Shown: positions 1 through 8,750, numbered from the stretch's first letter. The stretch is DNA of 64,000 nucleotides from Kineosporia aurantiaca JCM 3230 (GCA_000719025.1 JODP01000003.1:248001-312000); one strand, 5' to 3'. Made by a program: numbers and translations. The notes: generated from the sequence alone by a model not told the origin.

Positions 1-85
1 AGCCGCTTACGCGAAGAGCCCCTTCCCGAGCCGGTCGCCGCGGATCACCTGGTTGACCAGCAGCAGCCGGTTAGCATCGGCCAGC

Positions 86-583
86 ATGAGTTGGCTGCCC
101 GACGACTTCGTCCATCCCACCTACGTGCCAGTTCCCGGCACCGCGCTTCACCTGCGGCCGATACGGGAGGCAGACACCGCGCTCGACTACCCGGCCGTGA
201 TGGGCTCCCAAAAGCGCCTGTGGGACATCTTCGGTCAGGCCTGGGGGTGGCCCCCGGCGACGATGACCTTTGAAGAGGACCGCATTGATCTGCTTCGACA
301 TGAGAAGGAGATCGCGGCCCACCAGTCGTTCAACTACGCGCTGATGGACGACGGAGAGACGGCGATCCTTGGTTGCGTTTATATCGACCCACCCGAACGC
401 ACCGGTTGCGACGGCGAGGTCTGTTGGTGGGTGGTGGACGGCCTGGTCGGCGGCGAGGTGGAGCGCGCACTCGACGCGTCGGTACCGCAATGGATCGCCG
501 CCGAGTGGCCCTTCCAGCACCCCCGGTATCTGGGCCGCGACATCACCTGGCAGGAATGGCTCGCGCTGCCACGTACCTCCTGA
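86..583 (+). CDS. GNAT-family N-acetyltransferase-like protein
   Basis: Predicted 165-residue cytoplasmic protein. The N-terminal half has the layout of GNAT acetyltransferases: a strand and loop with the motif LRPIREADT near residues 24-32, then LMDDGETAILGCVYIDP in the middle, where GNAT folds place beta-strands 3-4. The acceptor substrate cannot be told. An upstream in-frame TTG at 53 exists, but the ATG at 86 gives a more natural N-terminus (MSWLPDD). No strong ribosome-binding site is visible for either. A hairpin over the stop codon probably ends its transcript. The classical R-x-x-G-x-G loop is not clear, so this is a weak family match, perhaps a diverged acetyltransferase. Confidence 0.6.
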   Translation: MSWLPDDFVHPTYVPVPGTALHLRPIREADTALDYPAVMGSQKRLWDIFGQAWGWPPATMTFEEDRIDLLRHEKEIAAHQSFNYALMDDGETAILGCVYIDPPERTGCDGEVCWWVVDGLVGGEVERALDASVPQWIAAEWPFQHPRYLGRDITWQEWLALPRTS

Positions 584-602
584 TACCTGCGAAGCAGGTA
601 TC
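582..602 (+). terminator. Hairpin terminator after the first acetyltransferase gene
   Basis: Perfect 9-bp arms GATACCTGC and GCAGGTATC separated by GAA, overlapping the stop codon of the upstream gene. The following bases (TATTTGG) are only moderately T-rich. It lies between two convergent genes. Confidence 0.5.
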
Positions 603-681
603 TATTTGGCCTGGTGCGGTGCCGTATCCGGAGACGGGATCCTTCTCAGTGCCGAGCAGGTGGAGCGGCAGAAGGAATCCG

Positions 682-1122
682 TCACGAAAGACCCAACGGG
701 TACTCGTAGCGGATGAACCCGTTGAAGGAAGCCACCTTGTCGTAAAGCGTGCGAGCCACCGCGTTGTCCTCCTGGGTAAGCCAGTAGAAGCGCGAAGCGC
801 CCTGCTCGCGCGCTTGCGAAGCCACGGCCTCGATCAATGCGCGCCCGGTGCCGAGCCCGCGAACCGTCTCGTCGACGTAGAGGTCCTGGAGATAGCAGGC
901 CTTGCCGTTCCAGAACGAGACGTGGAACAGGTAATGCGCGATGCCGATCAGCTTGCCGTCCGACCGGGCGCCAAGGCCATGAAAATCCTTTCCCTGCATG
1001 AGCTGTTGCCAGGTTTCCTGATACGCCTGGTCGGCCGTGGGAGTGCGGTAGAACGCCTTGTAGCCACGGGCCAGCACCTCCCAGGCGTCGCGATCCTGTT
1101 CCTGAAGAGGCTCGATGGTCAT
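682..1122 (-). CDS. GNAT family N-acetyltransferase
   Basis: 146-residue acetyltransferase that would move an acetyl group from acetyl-CoA to a small molecule or protein amine. The acetyl-CoA pyrophosphate loop is clear: DLYVDETVRGLGTGRALIE, with RGLGTG at about residues 88-93. The C-terminal half (QEDNAVARTLYDKVA) matches GNAT motif B and its conserved N...A..LY pattern. The reading frame stays open upstream to 1191, but the ATG at 1122 starts exactly where the fold begins (MTIEPL), so it is preferred. Convergent with the gene on its left. The substrate is unknown; the closest-looking characterised groups are diamine or generic small-molecule acetyltransferases. Confidence 0.85.
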   Translation of the reverse strand: MTIEPLQEQDRDAWEVLARGYKAFYRTPTADQAYQETWQQLMQGKDFHGLGARSDGKLIGIAHYLFHVSFWNGKACYLQDLYVDETVRGLGTGRALIEAVASQAREQGASRFYWLTQEDNAVARTLYDKVASFNGFIRYEYPLGLS

Positions 1123-1350
1123 CACCGGCGAATCCTCGCATCCAGGCCGGTGGCCCTGCTGCGGTTTATTCTTCTCGCCATGAGTCGGCACCGCACGATC
1201 TGCCCACCTCCTCGCTCCTGAGCGGGGTGTCCTGAAAGGTCGCGCCTCCGGCGTGGCCTGATCAGTCGCGCCTGTTCGAGGATTCCCAAGAGATTCCTGA
1301 CGCCCCGCTCCGACGTCGTCATCATTCCGTCGAAGCTGGAGCGATCACTC

Positions 1351-2244
1351 ATGTCTGTGGATACATCTGTCCGAGGGCGAGCCGTCGGGCTTTTCGTCCT
1401 CTCGGGAATCTTTTGGGGCACCGGAGGTTTGGCCGGGATTCTGCTGGCCGGCCGGGCCGGTCTCACGCCAGTCGCCATTGCGGCTTTCAGATTGCTCAGC
1501 GGCGGGGTCCTCATGCTCGCCCTCGCCCGGGTCTGCGGGGAGCGGAGCCGGTGGTCGGTAACCCGGGAACTGGTCATTCGGGCTGGTTCGGCCGGGCTGT
1601 TGCTAGCGGTGTTCCAGGCCGCCTATTTCGCTGCAGCCGAGGCGACTTCGGTGGGATTGAGCACGCTGACGGTGATGGTCTCGGTGACGGTCATGGTCAC
1701 CTTGGGCACCGCGCTCATCGAGCGGCGTCCGGTGCCGGGTCAGGTGGCCGGGGCGGTGGTGATCGCGGTCCTGGGGTTGGCCCTGTTGCTCGGCGCCAAG
1801 GCCGGGGGCGGGGACCGGGTGGAGGGCGCGATCCTGGCCCTGGTGTCCAGTGCTGGGTTCGCCGTGCTCACGTTGGACCGGCGTGATCTTCCGCTGGGCG
1901 TGGAGCGAATTTCCTTTACCGGTACGAGTTTTCTGGCCGGCGGAATGCTCCTGCTCCCGGCTGGGCTAATGGCCGGAATGGCCGTGCCGTTGCGCGCCGA
2001 CACGCTGGGGGTACTGCTCTACCTCGGGTTGGTGCCGACCGCATTGGCCTACGCCGCGTACTTCGCCGGGCTGGAGGCAGGGACTCGCGCGGCCGGCGTG
2101 GCTGTTCTGCTGGAGCCGCTGACCGCCGCTCTGCTCGGGGCGCTGCTGCTGGCCGAGCGCTTGACGGCGGTGCAGTGGGCTGGGGCGGCTCTGGTGCTGG
2201 CCTCGATCGTGATCCAGGCGCGGCCGGTGCGAGGAGGTGCCTGA
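1351..2244 (+). CDS. EamA-family (DMT) transporter
   Basis: 297-residue inner-membrane protein with about ten hydrophobic segments arranged as two EamA repeats (roughly residues 10-140 and 155-290). The first begins SGIFWGTGGLAGILLAG, typical of EamA. The second half has the recurring LGLVPTALAYAAYF block, and the last helices carry LLEPLTAALLGALLLAE, a family hallmark. Members export amino acids, nucleosides or drugs; the substrate here is unknown. The tetR-like gene begins 46 bp downstream on the same strand with an operator-like repeat between, so the exporter and regulator may be linked functionally. Confidence 0.85.
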   Translation: MSVDTSVRGRAVGLFVLSGIFWGTGGLAGILLAGRAGLTPVAIAAFRLLSGGVLMLALARVCGERSRWSVTRELVIRAGSAGLLLAVFQAAYFAAAEATSVGLSTLTVMVSVTVMVTLGTALIERRPVPGQVAGAVVIAVLGLALLLGAKAGGGDRVEGAILALVSSAGFAVLTLDRRDLPLGVERISFTGTSFLAGGMLLLPAGLMAGMAVPLRADTLGVLLYLGLVPTALAYAAYFAGLEAGTRAAGVAVLLEPLTAALLGALLLAERLTAVQWAGAALVLASIVIQARPVRGGA

Positions 2245-2260
2245 GCCACCCTCTTGCAAA

Positions 2261-2301
2261 AGTTACTCGTCCAGGTAATTATCTTACTCATGCGAGTAAC
2301 T
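2261..2301. promoter_or_regulatory. Putative TetR operator overlapping the regulator start
   Basis: Three copies of one half-site: TTACTC at about 2262-2267, TTACTC at 2284-2289 and GAGTAA at 2294-2299. The last two form the palindrome TTACTC-ATGC-GAGTAA, which contains the ATG start (2290) of the regulator. The outer copy also pairs with it (AGTTACTCG and CGAGTAACT). Binding here would block transcription or translation of the regulator's own gene, a common TetR arrangement. Function is inferred from position and symmetry. Confidence 0.55.
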
Positions 2302-2907
2302 AATCAGGATCGGGCCGCCGGGCGTCGGGACGAGATCATCCGGGCGACGATCGAGGTGCTGGCCGACCGGGGCTACTCGGCCACGTCGTTCGCCCGGATC
2401 GTCGAGCACGCCGGGATGAGCAGCACCCGTCTGGTCTCGTACCACTTCGAGTCCCGCGAGGCCCTGATGCGGGCCACGCTGGAGCAGGTGGTGGCCGAGG
2501 CGGCCGCGGTGATGCAGCCCTTGATGGCGCAGGAGAGCACGGCCCGGGGAAAGCTGGCCGCCTACATCCGCGGCAATCTGGGGTTCCTGGCCGAGCGGCC
2601 GGCGCATGCTCGGGCCGCGGTCGAGATTGTGGCCAATCTGCCGGCCTCCCCTGAGCTGCCCGGATCCGGGGACACCTCGGTGAATCTCCTGGTGGCGCAC
2701 TTCAGCACCGCACAGGCCGCCGGAGAGATGCGGATGTTCGACCCGCGGGTGATGGCGGTGACGGTCCGGGCCGCCATCGACGCTGCGGTGGTCCGGGCCG
2801 GGCACACCGATGTCGATCTTTCGGCCTGGGCCGAGGAACTGGTCAGCACCTTCGATCGTGCCGTCGCTGTTGAGGGAAGGAACGATGAACGACGTTGCTC
2901 CAGCTGA
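2290..2907 (+). CDS. TetR/AcrR family transcriptional regulator
   Basis: 205-residue repressor. The N-terminal helix-turn-helix is clear (about residues 20-60): RDEIIRATIEVLADRGYSAT, then SFARIVEHAGMSSTRLVSYHF, the usual TetR pattern ending in a Y-H-F recognition segment. The C-terminal ligand-binding half is all-helical and diverged. The ATG at 2290 is chosen over an upstream TTG at 2254, which would add a hydrophobic tail not seen in TetR proteins. An inverted repeat covers the start, so autoregulation is likely. Its 3' end overlaps the next gene by 23 bp, implying translational coupling. Likely targets are its own operon and perhaps the EamA exporter upstream. Confidence 0.88.
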   Translation: MRVTNQDRAAGRRDEIIRATIEVLADRGYSATSFARIVEHAGMSSTRLVSYHFESREALMRATLEQVVAEAAAVMQPLMAQESTARGKLAAYIRGNLGFLAERPAHARAAVEIVANLPASPELPGSGDTSVNLLVAHFSTAQAAGEMRMFDPRVMAVTVRAAIDAAVVRAGHTDVDLSAWAEELVSTFDRAVAVEGRNDERRCSS

Positions 2908-3526
2908 GAATCGTGCCTTTGTCCGGGCCATCGGTCTGCAGATCGGCATCGATGTCGTGCTGCCCTTGGTGGTCTACTACGCGGCCCGGGGCGCCGGGGC
3001 GTCGGTGCTGGTGGCGACCCTGGTCAGTGGGGTTCTGCCGGCCCTGCGGGTGATCACGACCGCGGTCCGGCAGCACAAGGTAGAGGTGCTCGGGCTGATG
3101 ATGGTGAGCCTCTTCCTGGTCAGCGGGGCGGTGTCGGTGCTGGAAGGGGATCCTCGCCTGCTCTTCGCCCGGGACGGCTGGCTGACCGGAGCACTGGGAG
3201 TGTGGGCTCTGCTCTCGCTCAGACTGACTCGTCCGTTCATGCTGCACCTCGGCCGGGCGATTGCCGCGCTGAAGAAGGGGGATGCGGGCGCGGATGAATG
3301 GGAGCAGCGCTGGACGACCGATCCGGAGTTCCGTCATCATCTGCGCATTGTCAGCGTCGTGGTGGGTGTCGTGCTGATCGTGGACGCGATCGTCCGGATC
3401 GTGATCGCCTACTCACTGCCGCTCGACTCGATTCCCCTGGCCACCAACGTCCAATATTTCGTGATGTTGGGCGGCCTGCTCTCCTGGTTCTTCCCGTACA
3501 CCGCCCGCCACAACCTGCGAGCGTGA
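2885..3526 (+). CDS. VC0807-like integral membrane protein
   Basis: 213-residue membrane protein with about five to six hydrophobic segments and a short positively charged loop in the middle (LRLTRPFMLHLGRA). This arrangement and the segment VYYAARGAGASVLVATLVSG, followed by LPALRV, resemble the VC0807 family of unknown function, often found beside TetR regulators. The start is ATG 2885, preceded by GGAAGGA; the frame is open further upstream only inside the tetR gene. It overlaps that gene and lies just before a glycosyltransferase gene, so the three probably form one transcript. Function unknown; transport or resistance would suit the context. Confidence 0.7.
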   Translation: MNDVAPAENRAFVRAIGLQIGIDVVLPLVVYYAARGAGASVLVATLVSGVLPALRVITTAVRQHKVEVLGLMMVSLFLVSGAVSVLEGDPRLLFARDGWLTGALGVWALLSLRLTRPFMLHLGRAIAALKKGDAGADEWEQRWTTDPEFRHHLRIVSVVVGVVLIVDAIVRIVIAYSLPLDSIPLATNVQYFVMLGGLLSWFFPYTARHNLRA

Positions 3527-3533
3527 GCCGGCC

Positions 3534-4673
3534 ATGCACGTCCTTCTGATCACGATTCCCGCGGCCGGGCACGTCAATCCCACGCTCGACCTGACCGCCG
3601 CTCTGGTCGAGCGGGGACACCGGGTCAGCTACGCAGTCCCCCAAGAGTTCGCCTGGGCCGCGAAACTGACCGGTGCCGAACATTTTCCGTACGTCTCGAC
3701 CATCGTCCCCAAACCATCACAGTCAGTTCCGCCGGCCGACTTCGCTGCTTGGCTGCCCTTCGTCCTGGCCACCGAAGCCGAGCAGGTCCTGCCTCAGCTT
3801 CTCCAGGCCGTCAGGGCTGATCCGCCCGACGTGGTGGTGTACGACCGCACGGCCTACCTCACTGGGCGAGCGCTGGGCGAGTTTCTGGACCGGCCCTCAG
3901 TCGGCCTGTTCTGCTCCTTCGCCTGGAACGAGCACGTGAACCTGATTCCTTCGACGAGCAGAATTGAGGACGCTGGTATCGCCGCAGCGCTGCGGGCTCG
4001 CCTGGACGAATTGGCTGGGAATTGGAAAACCAGGCCGGTGAGCAATTCCGACCTGCTGCTGGCTCGGGCCGACACCGCAATTGTGCTGGTGCCGGCCGAG
4101 CTTCAGCCCGCGGTCGAGACCTTTCCGAACAGCTATCACTTCGTCGGGCCGGGTCTGAAGGTCCGGAGGAACAGCGCCACCTCAAGCCTCGCGGCGGCCA
4201 CCGTCTATGCCAGCCTGGGAACGGCCTTCAACGACCGAGCGGACACCTTTGCCGCGGTAGCACAGGCAATCGGACGTCTCGCGGTACCCGGCCTGCTGTC
4301 GGTTGGGCCGCTGACCATCGAACTCGAGGTGCCGCCGGGGGTGCGAGTGGTCAATTCGGTCGACCAGCTCGCGGTCCTGGACCGAGCCCGGCTCTTCGTC
4401 ACTCATGCCGGTACCGGCAGCGTGCTCGAGTCGCTCGCGGCCGGCGTACCCATGCTCTGCCTTCCCCAGACCACCGAGCACGTTCTCATCGCTGCCCGTA
4501 TCGCCGAACTCGGCCTTGGGATCGTCGGAACTGGTTTAGGGACAGACAATCTTGCCGAAGTGATGCGCCATATGCTCAGTGACGAGGTCATGCGCGATCG
4601 AGTGGCCGAGTTCGGCCGACGACTGGATCCGGAGTCCGGGCAGCAGGGTGCTGCCATTCTCGAGAGCCTGTGA
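3534..4673 (+). CDS. MGT-family glycosyltransferase (GT1)
   Basis: 379-residue GT-B glycosyltransferase. The N-terminal Rossmann half starts MHVLLITIPAAGHVNPTLDL, typical of macrolide/UDP-glucosyl transferases. The donor-binding half contains YASLGTAFNDRAD and, at about residues 288-310, THAGTGSVLESLAAGVP followed by MLCLPQ, the GT1 nucleotide-sugar signature. MGT enzymes glucosylate macrolides or other natural products, giving self-resistance or detoxification. It begins 7 bp after the membrane-protein gene, so it probably belongs to the TetR-controlled unit. Slightly short for the family (usually about 390-430). The natural acceptor cannot be read from sequence. Confidence 0.85.
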   Translation: MHVLLITIPAAGHVNPTLDLTAALVERGHRVSYAVPQEFAWAAKLTGAEHFPYVSTIVPKPSQSVPPADFAAWLPFVLATEAEQVLPQLLQAVRADPPDVVVYDRTAYLTGRALGEFLDRPSVGLFCSFAWNEHVNLIPSTSRIEDAGIAAALRARLDELAGNWKTRPVSNSDLLLARADTAIVLVPAELQPAVETFPNSYHFVGPGLKVRRNSATSSLAAATVYASLGTAFNDRADTFAAVAQAIGRLAVPGLLSVGPLTIELEVPPGVRVVNSVDQLAVLDRARLFVTHAGTGSVLESLAAGVPMLCLPQTTEHVLIAARIAELGLGIVGTGLGTDNLAEVMRHMLSDEVMRDRVAEFGRRLDPESGQQGAAILESL

Positions 4674-4691
4674 AACCCCGGCGGGCCGAGA

Positions 4692-6854
4692 TCAGGCGCT
4701 GGTCTGCAACTGGAGAACGGCGAGAGCCCGGCCGGCCACGGTGAGCGGCTTTCCGGCGTCCACCACCGGTCCCGGATCCTCGGTCGGGAGCAAGGGCAGA
4801 CGGCCGGGTTCGGTGCTCAGCACCAGTTCCCAGCAGGAGCCCAGGCCTTCCGGCGGCATGGTGAAGTCGATCGGCTCGTGGTGCGCGTTGTAGCAGACCA
4901 CGAACGAGTCGTCGACGACGCGTTCGCCCCGGGTGCTCAGGTCGGTGATGCCCTGCCCGTTGAGATACACCGAGACCGCCCGGCCGAAACCGGAACCCCA
5001 GTCCTGATCGGTCATCTCCGAACCGTCGGGGCGGAACCAGGCGATGTCCGGCTGGGTCTGGGAACCCTGCTCGCGCACCGGCAGCCCGTTGAAGAAGCGA
5101 CGGCGGCGGAAGACCGGGTGATGCCGGCGGAGGGAGGCGGCGGCCTGGGCGAACGCCAACAGGCCCTGGTCGATGTCCGACCAGTCCACCCAGCTCAGCT
5201 CGTTGTCCTGGCAGTAGACGTTGTTGTTGCCGCGCTGGGTGCGACCGAGTTCGTCCCCGTGCGCGATCATCGGCACGCCCTGGGACAGCAGCATGGTGGT
5301 CAGGAAATTGCGTTGCTGACGGGCCCGGATCTCGAGGACACCGGGATCGTCCGTCGGTCCCTCGACCCCGCAGTTCCACGACCGGTTGTGGCTCTCCCCG
5401 TCCCGGTTCTCCTCGCCGTTCTCATCATTGTGCTTCTCGTTGTAGGACACCAGGTCCCGCAGCGTGAAGCCGTCGTGCGCGGTGACGAAGTTGACCGACG
5501 CCACGGGCCGCCGGGCCGAATGTTCGTAGAGGTCCGCCGAACCGGTGATGCGTGAGGCGAACTCACCCAGGGTCGCCGGTTCACCCCGCCAGAAGTCCCG
5601 GACGGTATCCCGGTAACGGCCGTTCCACTCCGTCCATTGGGGCGGGAAGTTCCCCACCTGATAGCCGCCGGGACCGACGTCCCAAGGCTCGGCAATCAGT
5701 TTCACCTGACTGATCGTCGGATCTTGCTGGACCAGTTCGAAGAAACTGGCCAGCCGGTCGACCTCGTAGAAGTCCCGGGCCAGGCTGGCCGCCAGGTCGA
5801 AACGGAAACCGTCGACGTGCATCTCGGTGACCCAGTACCGCAACGAGTCCATGATCAGCTGGAGCGTGTGCGGATGCCGGACGTTCAGGGTGTTCCCGGT
5901 ACCGGTGTAATCCATGTAGTACCGAGCGTCATCGTCCATCACCCGGTAATAGGCCCGGTTGTCGATGCCCCGCATCGAAAGGGTCGGCCCGAGGTGGTTC
6001 CCCTCCGCCGTGTGGTTGTAGACGACGTCCAGAATCACCTCGATACCGGCCTCGTGCAGGGCGCGGACCATCGCCTTGAACTCCTGTACCTGGCCGCCGG
6101 GGGTTCCCGTCGAGCTGTACTTCGGGTCGGGCGCCAGGAACCCGATCGTGTTGTAGCCCCAGTAGTTCGACAGGCCCTTGCTGATCAGCGTGGAGTCATT
6201 GGCGAAATGATGCACCGGCATGAGTTCCAGCGCGGTGACCCCGAGCGCGGTGAGGTGCTCGATGATCGCCGGGTGGGCAATGCCGGAATAGGTGCCCCGC
6301 ATCGCCTCCGGCACTTCCGGATGGGTCTGGGTCAGGCCCTTGACGTGCGCCTCATAGATCACCGAGTCCGCGTACTCGTGGCGCGGCGGCCGGTCGATGC
6401 CCCAGTCGAAGTACGGATTGATGACGACGCACTTGGGCATGTGCGCAGCCGAATCGGTGTCGTTGCGGGCGTCCGGGTCCCCGAACGGATACCCGAAGAC
6501 CGACTCGTCCCAGTCGAACGTCCCGTCGATCGCCTTGGCGTACGGATCCAGCAGCAGCTTGTTCGGATTGCAGCGATGCCCGCGCGAGGGGTCCCACGGC
6601 CCGTAGACCCGGTAGCCGTAGCGCTGACCGGGCTGGATGCCGGGCAGGAAGACGTGCCAGATGAACGCGTCCACCTCCGGCAGCAGCACCCTGGTCTCGG
6701 TGCCGGCCGCATCGAACAGGCAGAGCTCGACCTTATCGGCGACCTCGCTGAAGATCGCGAAATTCGTTCCGTAGCCGTCGAAACTGGCCCCCAGCGGGTA
6801 GGGCTTACCAGGCCAGACCCCGAGGGCGGAGGGAGTGGTGGCCGGATCCGTCAC
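4692..6854 (-). CDS. glgX: Glycogen debranching protein GlgX
   Basis: 720-residue isoamylase-type enzyme (GH13) that hydrolyses alpha-1,6 branches of glycogen limit dextrins. An N-terminal CBM48 domain (PLGASFDGYGTNFAIFSEVA) is followed by a TIM-barrel with the four GH13 regions: VILDVVYNHTAEGN, DGFRFDLAAS (nucleophile Asp near residue 350), LIAEPWDVG (acid/base Glu near 388) and FVTAHDGFTL (Asp near 457). The segment YNEKHNDENGEENRDG is typical of GlgX. Length and domain order are normal. It is convergent with the glycosyltransferase gene (18-bp gap) and appears monocistronic; the start ATG is followed by the expected short tail before the CBM48 fold. Confidence 0.95.
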   Translation of the reverse strand: MTDPATTPSALGVWPGKPYPLGASFDGYGTNFAIFSEVADKVELCLFDAAGTETRVLLPEVDAFIWHVFLPGIQPGQRYGYRVYGPWDPSRGHRCNPNKLLLDPYAKAIDGTFDWDESVFGYPFGDPDARNDTDSAAHMPKCVVINPYFDWGIDRPPRHEYADSVIYEAHVKGLTQTHPEVPEAMRGTYSGIAHPAIIEHLTALGVTALELMPVHHFANDSTLISKGLSNYWGYNTIGFLAPDPKYSSTGTPGGQVQEFKAMVRALHEAGIEVILDVVYNHTAEGNHLGPTLSMRGIDNRAYYRVMDDDARYYMDYTGTGNTLNVRHPHTLQLIMDSLRYWVTEMHVDGFRFDLAASLARDFYEVDRLASFFELVQQDPTISQVKLIAEPWDVGPGGYQVGNFPPQWTEWNGRYRDTVRDFWRGEPATLGEFASRITGSADLYEHSARRPVASVNFVTAHDGFTLRDLVSYNEKHNDENGEENRDGESHNRSWNCGVEGPTDDPGVLEIRARQQRNFLTTMLLSQGVPMIAHGDELGRTQRGNNNVYCQDNELSWVDWSDIDQGLLAFAQAAASLRRHHPVFRRRRFFNGLPVREQGSQTQPDIAWFRPDGSEMTDQDWGSGFGRAVSVYLNGQGITDLSTRGERVVDDSFVVCYNAHHEPIDFTMPPEGLGSCWELVLSTEPGRLPLLPTEDPGPVVDAGKPLTVAGRALAVLQLQTSA

Positions 6855-6955
6855 GATGACTCCCCTGGATGTTCAAGGCGGGTCTCAGCCGAATTGCTGA
6901 AAGAGGATCATGGCCCGAAATGGGCATAGTTGCACCTTGAAGTGTCTTGTGAGGT

Positions 6956-6972
6956 TTTGGCGAAACGCCAAA
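6956..6972. promoter_or_regulatory. Inverted repeat, likely operator of the XRE-ImmA/IrrE pair
   Basis: Perfect palindrome TTTGGCG-AAA-CGCCAAA. It lies 31 bp before the start of the first gene of the pair. A TATTTT element at 6991-6996 ends only about 7 nt before that ATG and would serve as a -10 box for a nearly leaderless mRNA. An XRE protein encoded in the operon is the natural candidate to bind here. Confidence 0.5.
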
Positions 6973-7003
6973 TTCGGCCTGTTCCGATGGTATTTTTCTT
7001 GTC

Positions 7004-7621
7004 ATGTTTTGGTACCCAAACGCTCAGGACGTCGTCGACCAGTGCGGCGACAAGGTGATCGGGTCAGTGAGACAGGCCGTTCTGGCGGCAGCAGTTGATC
7101 TACGGGCCTACCGTGGCTGGCGCCCTGTTTGGGTGGCCGCACATAGCGATCGAGGACTCGCTAACTGGATCCACGATCGGATCTGGGATCACGTTGTAAC
7201 CTCCCTCTCGGAGAATTCCGAGGTCGTGTTGCGGGATGAGGGAGTGACTCGAGAGTTCATGGTGGGTGGTCGGTTCCGTATCAGGATCAAGCGGCACAGC
7301 GCCGACGGGATCATTCGCAACTACCCGACCCAGACCGCCCTGGACTTCGAGGTACAGCCGAGGAACATGCTCCCAGGCCTGGGAGAGACCAGGCTCTACT
7401 GCGGCTATGTGTGGCATCGCGAAGAGCGCCAGATGGGCGATGCAGTGATTTCCCTGCATGACGGGCAGGATGAGGTCATCTGGATCTCGCAGTTGCTCGA
7501 CCCTCAGCAGGGGCAGGGCAGCTTGCGGCAGATCTGGCCGACAGGCGGCGGGGGACCGGAGCGGCCTGTCATCACCATGCCGAGGCTGGATGAGGAGGGA
7601 AAGGGGACGGGGTCCGAATGA
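7004..7621 (+). CDS. Uncharacterised protein paired with an XRE-ImmA/IrrE metallopeptidase
   Basis: 205-residue soluble protein of no family I can name. It has no signal peptide or membrane segment; it is mixed alpha/beta with several aromatic stretches (MFWYPNAQDVV, RLYCGYVWHREERQ, VIWISQLLDP). The start ATG follows a TATTTT -10-like box by about 7 nt, so translation may be leaderless. The downstream XRE-peptidase gene starts 3 bp after its stop, so the two are co-transcribed. Small unknown protein plus XRE-ImmA/IrrE protein is the layout of several toxin-antitoxin and phage-defence modules (RosmerTA is one named example). By position this would be the effector or toxin, but no catalytic motif supports that yet. 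Confidence 0.6.
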   Translation: MFWYPNAQDVVDQCGDKVIGSVRQAVLAAAVDLRAYRGWRPVWVAAHSDRGLANWIHDRIWDHVVTSLSENSEVVLRDEGVTREFMVGGRFRIRIKRHSADGIIRNYPTQTALDFEVQPRNMLPGLGETRLYCGYVWHREERQMGDAVISLHDGQDEVIWISQLLDPQQGQGSLRQIWPTGGGGPERPVITMPRLDEEGKGTGSE

Positions 7622-7624
7622 ATC

Positions 7625-8671
7625 ATGAAAGATTTTGGTGCAGTACTGGAGACCTCACGGCGCGCTGAGGGGCTGACCCAGGCCGAACTGGCCGAGCGCG
7701 CGGGTGTCACACAGGCGGCGGTTCACCGCTATGAGAAAGAGTCCCGGGTCCCGAGTGACGATGTGGTGGAGCGACTCGCCCGCGCACTCGGTCTGACCCG
7801 CGCTTTCTTTGTCCACGCCGGTCGTGTCGAAGGGGCCATGGCGGTGGACGCGCACATGCGCCGACAGCAGACGGCCAAGCCGACTGCCTGGCGCAAGCTT
7901 GAAGCCCGGCTGAACGTGCTGAGGATGCACACGGGAATGCTTTACGAGGAGATTTCTCTCTCCGCGGTGCACCGGCTGCCTACCTTCGATCCCCTGGACG
8001 TCTCTCCGGCCGAAGCCGCTCGGCTCGTCCGTATGCAATGGCGCTTGCCCGTCGGTCCCGTCCGCAATCTGACGGCATGGCTGGAGAGCGCCGGCTGCCT
8101 GGTGATCGAGGAGGACTTCGGCACCAGCCGGGTGGACGGACTTACGCAGTGGGTGTCGGACCACCCCCTCATCCTCGTCAACGCACAGAGCGCGACCGAC
8201 CGGAAACGGATGACCCTGGCGCACGAGCTCGGGCACCTGGTTCTGCACTCGGCCGACGTGACCCCGCACATCGAACTGGAGGCGACCGAGTTCGGCGCCG
8301 AGTTCCTGATGCCGGCTGAGGTGATCGGTCCGCAGCTGCGGAACCTCTCGCTCGGCGTGCTGATGGATCTCAAGCGGGAGTGGGGGGTCTCCATCCAGGC
8401 CCTGATCGAGCGCGCCTTCGGCTTGGGGCTCGTCACGGAGCAGAAGCGCACGGCGCTGTACAAGGCGCTGAGCGCGCGGGGCTGGCGGGTGCGTGAGCCG
8501 GTCAGCGATGAGTTGGCCCGTGAGCAGCCGACATTGACCAGCGATATCGCCGAGGCGATGGCGCAACGGGGTCTTACTCCGGAACAGATCGCGGCCTTGG
8601 CCGGGTGGGCCGATCCCGCTCGGAACACGCTCTTCGTCGCCCCGTCCCGCCCGCTTCGGGCTGTGCGCTGA
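7625..8671 (+). CDS. XRE regulator fused to ImmA/IrrE-family metallopeptidase
   Basis: 348-residue two-domain protein. Residues 1-60 form an XRE helix-turn-helix (LTQAELAERAGVTQAAVHRY). Residues about 120-300 form an ImmA/IrrE zinc peptidase: LAHELGHLVLH, with the HELGH zinc motif at residues 200-204, and the downstream FGAEFLMP block carrying the usual acidic ligand. ImmA of ICEBs1 and IrrE/DdrO-type peptidases cleave partner repressors after a stress signal; in toxin-antitoxin versions the fused XRE part represses the operon. The gene follows its unknown partner by 3 bp. The palindrome at 6956-6972 is its likely binding site. All zinc-site residues appear intact. Confidence 0.88.
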   Translation: MKDFGAVLETSRRAEGLTQAELAERAGVTQAAVHRYEKESRVPSDDVVERLARALGLTRAFFVHAGRVEGAMAVDAHMRRQQTAKPTAWRKLEARLNVLRMHTGMLYEEISLSAVHRLPTFDPLDVSPAEAARLVRMQWRLPVGPVRNLTAWLESAGCLVIEEDFGTSRVDGLTQWVSDHPLILVNAQSATDRKRMTLAHELGHLVLHSADVTPHIELEATEFGAEFLMPAEVIGPQLRNLSLGVLMDLKREWGVSIQALIERAFGLGLVTEQKRTALYKALSARGWRVREPVSDELAREQPTLTSDIAEAMAQRGLTPEQIAALAGWADPARNTLFVAPSRPLRAVR

Positions 8672-8750
8672 CCGACCGCTGCCGGCCAAGAAGGCAGCCC
8701 CCGACCGCCCCGGCTCTCGGTCGGAGGCCCCCTCCCACGGACACGGGCGG

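Noticed and set aside
7..88. 26-codon leftward frame at the left edge
   Set aside because: Overlaps the start of the first acetyltransferase gene; too short and unsupported to call the end of a neighbouring gene.
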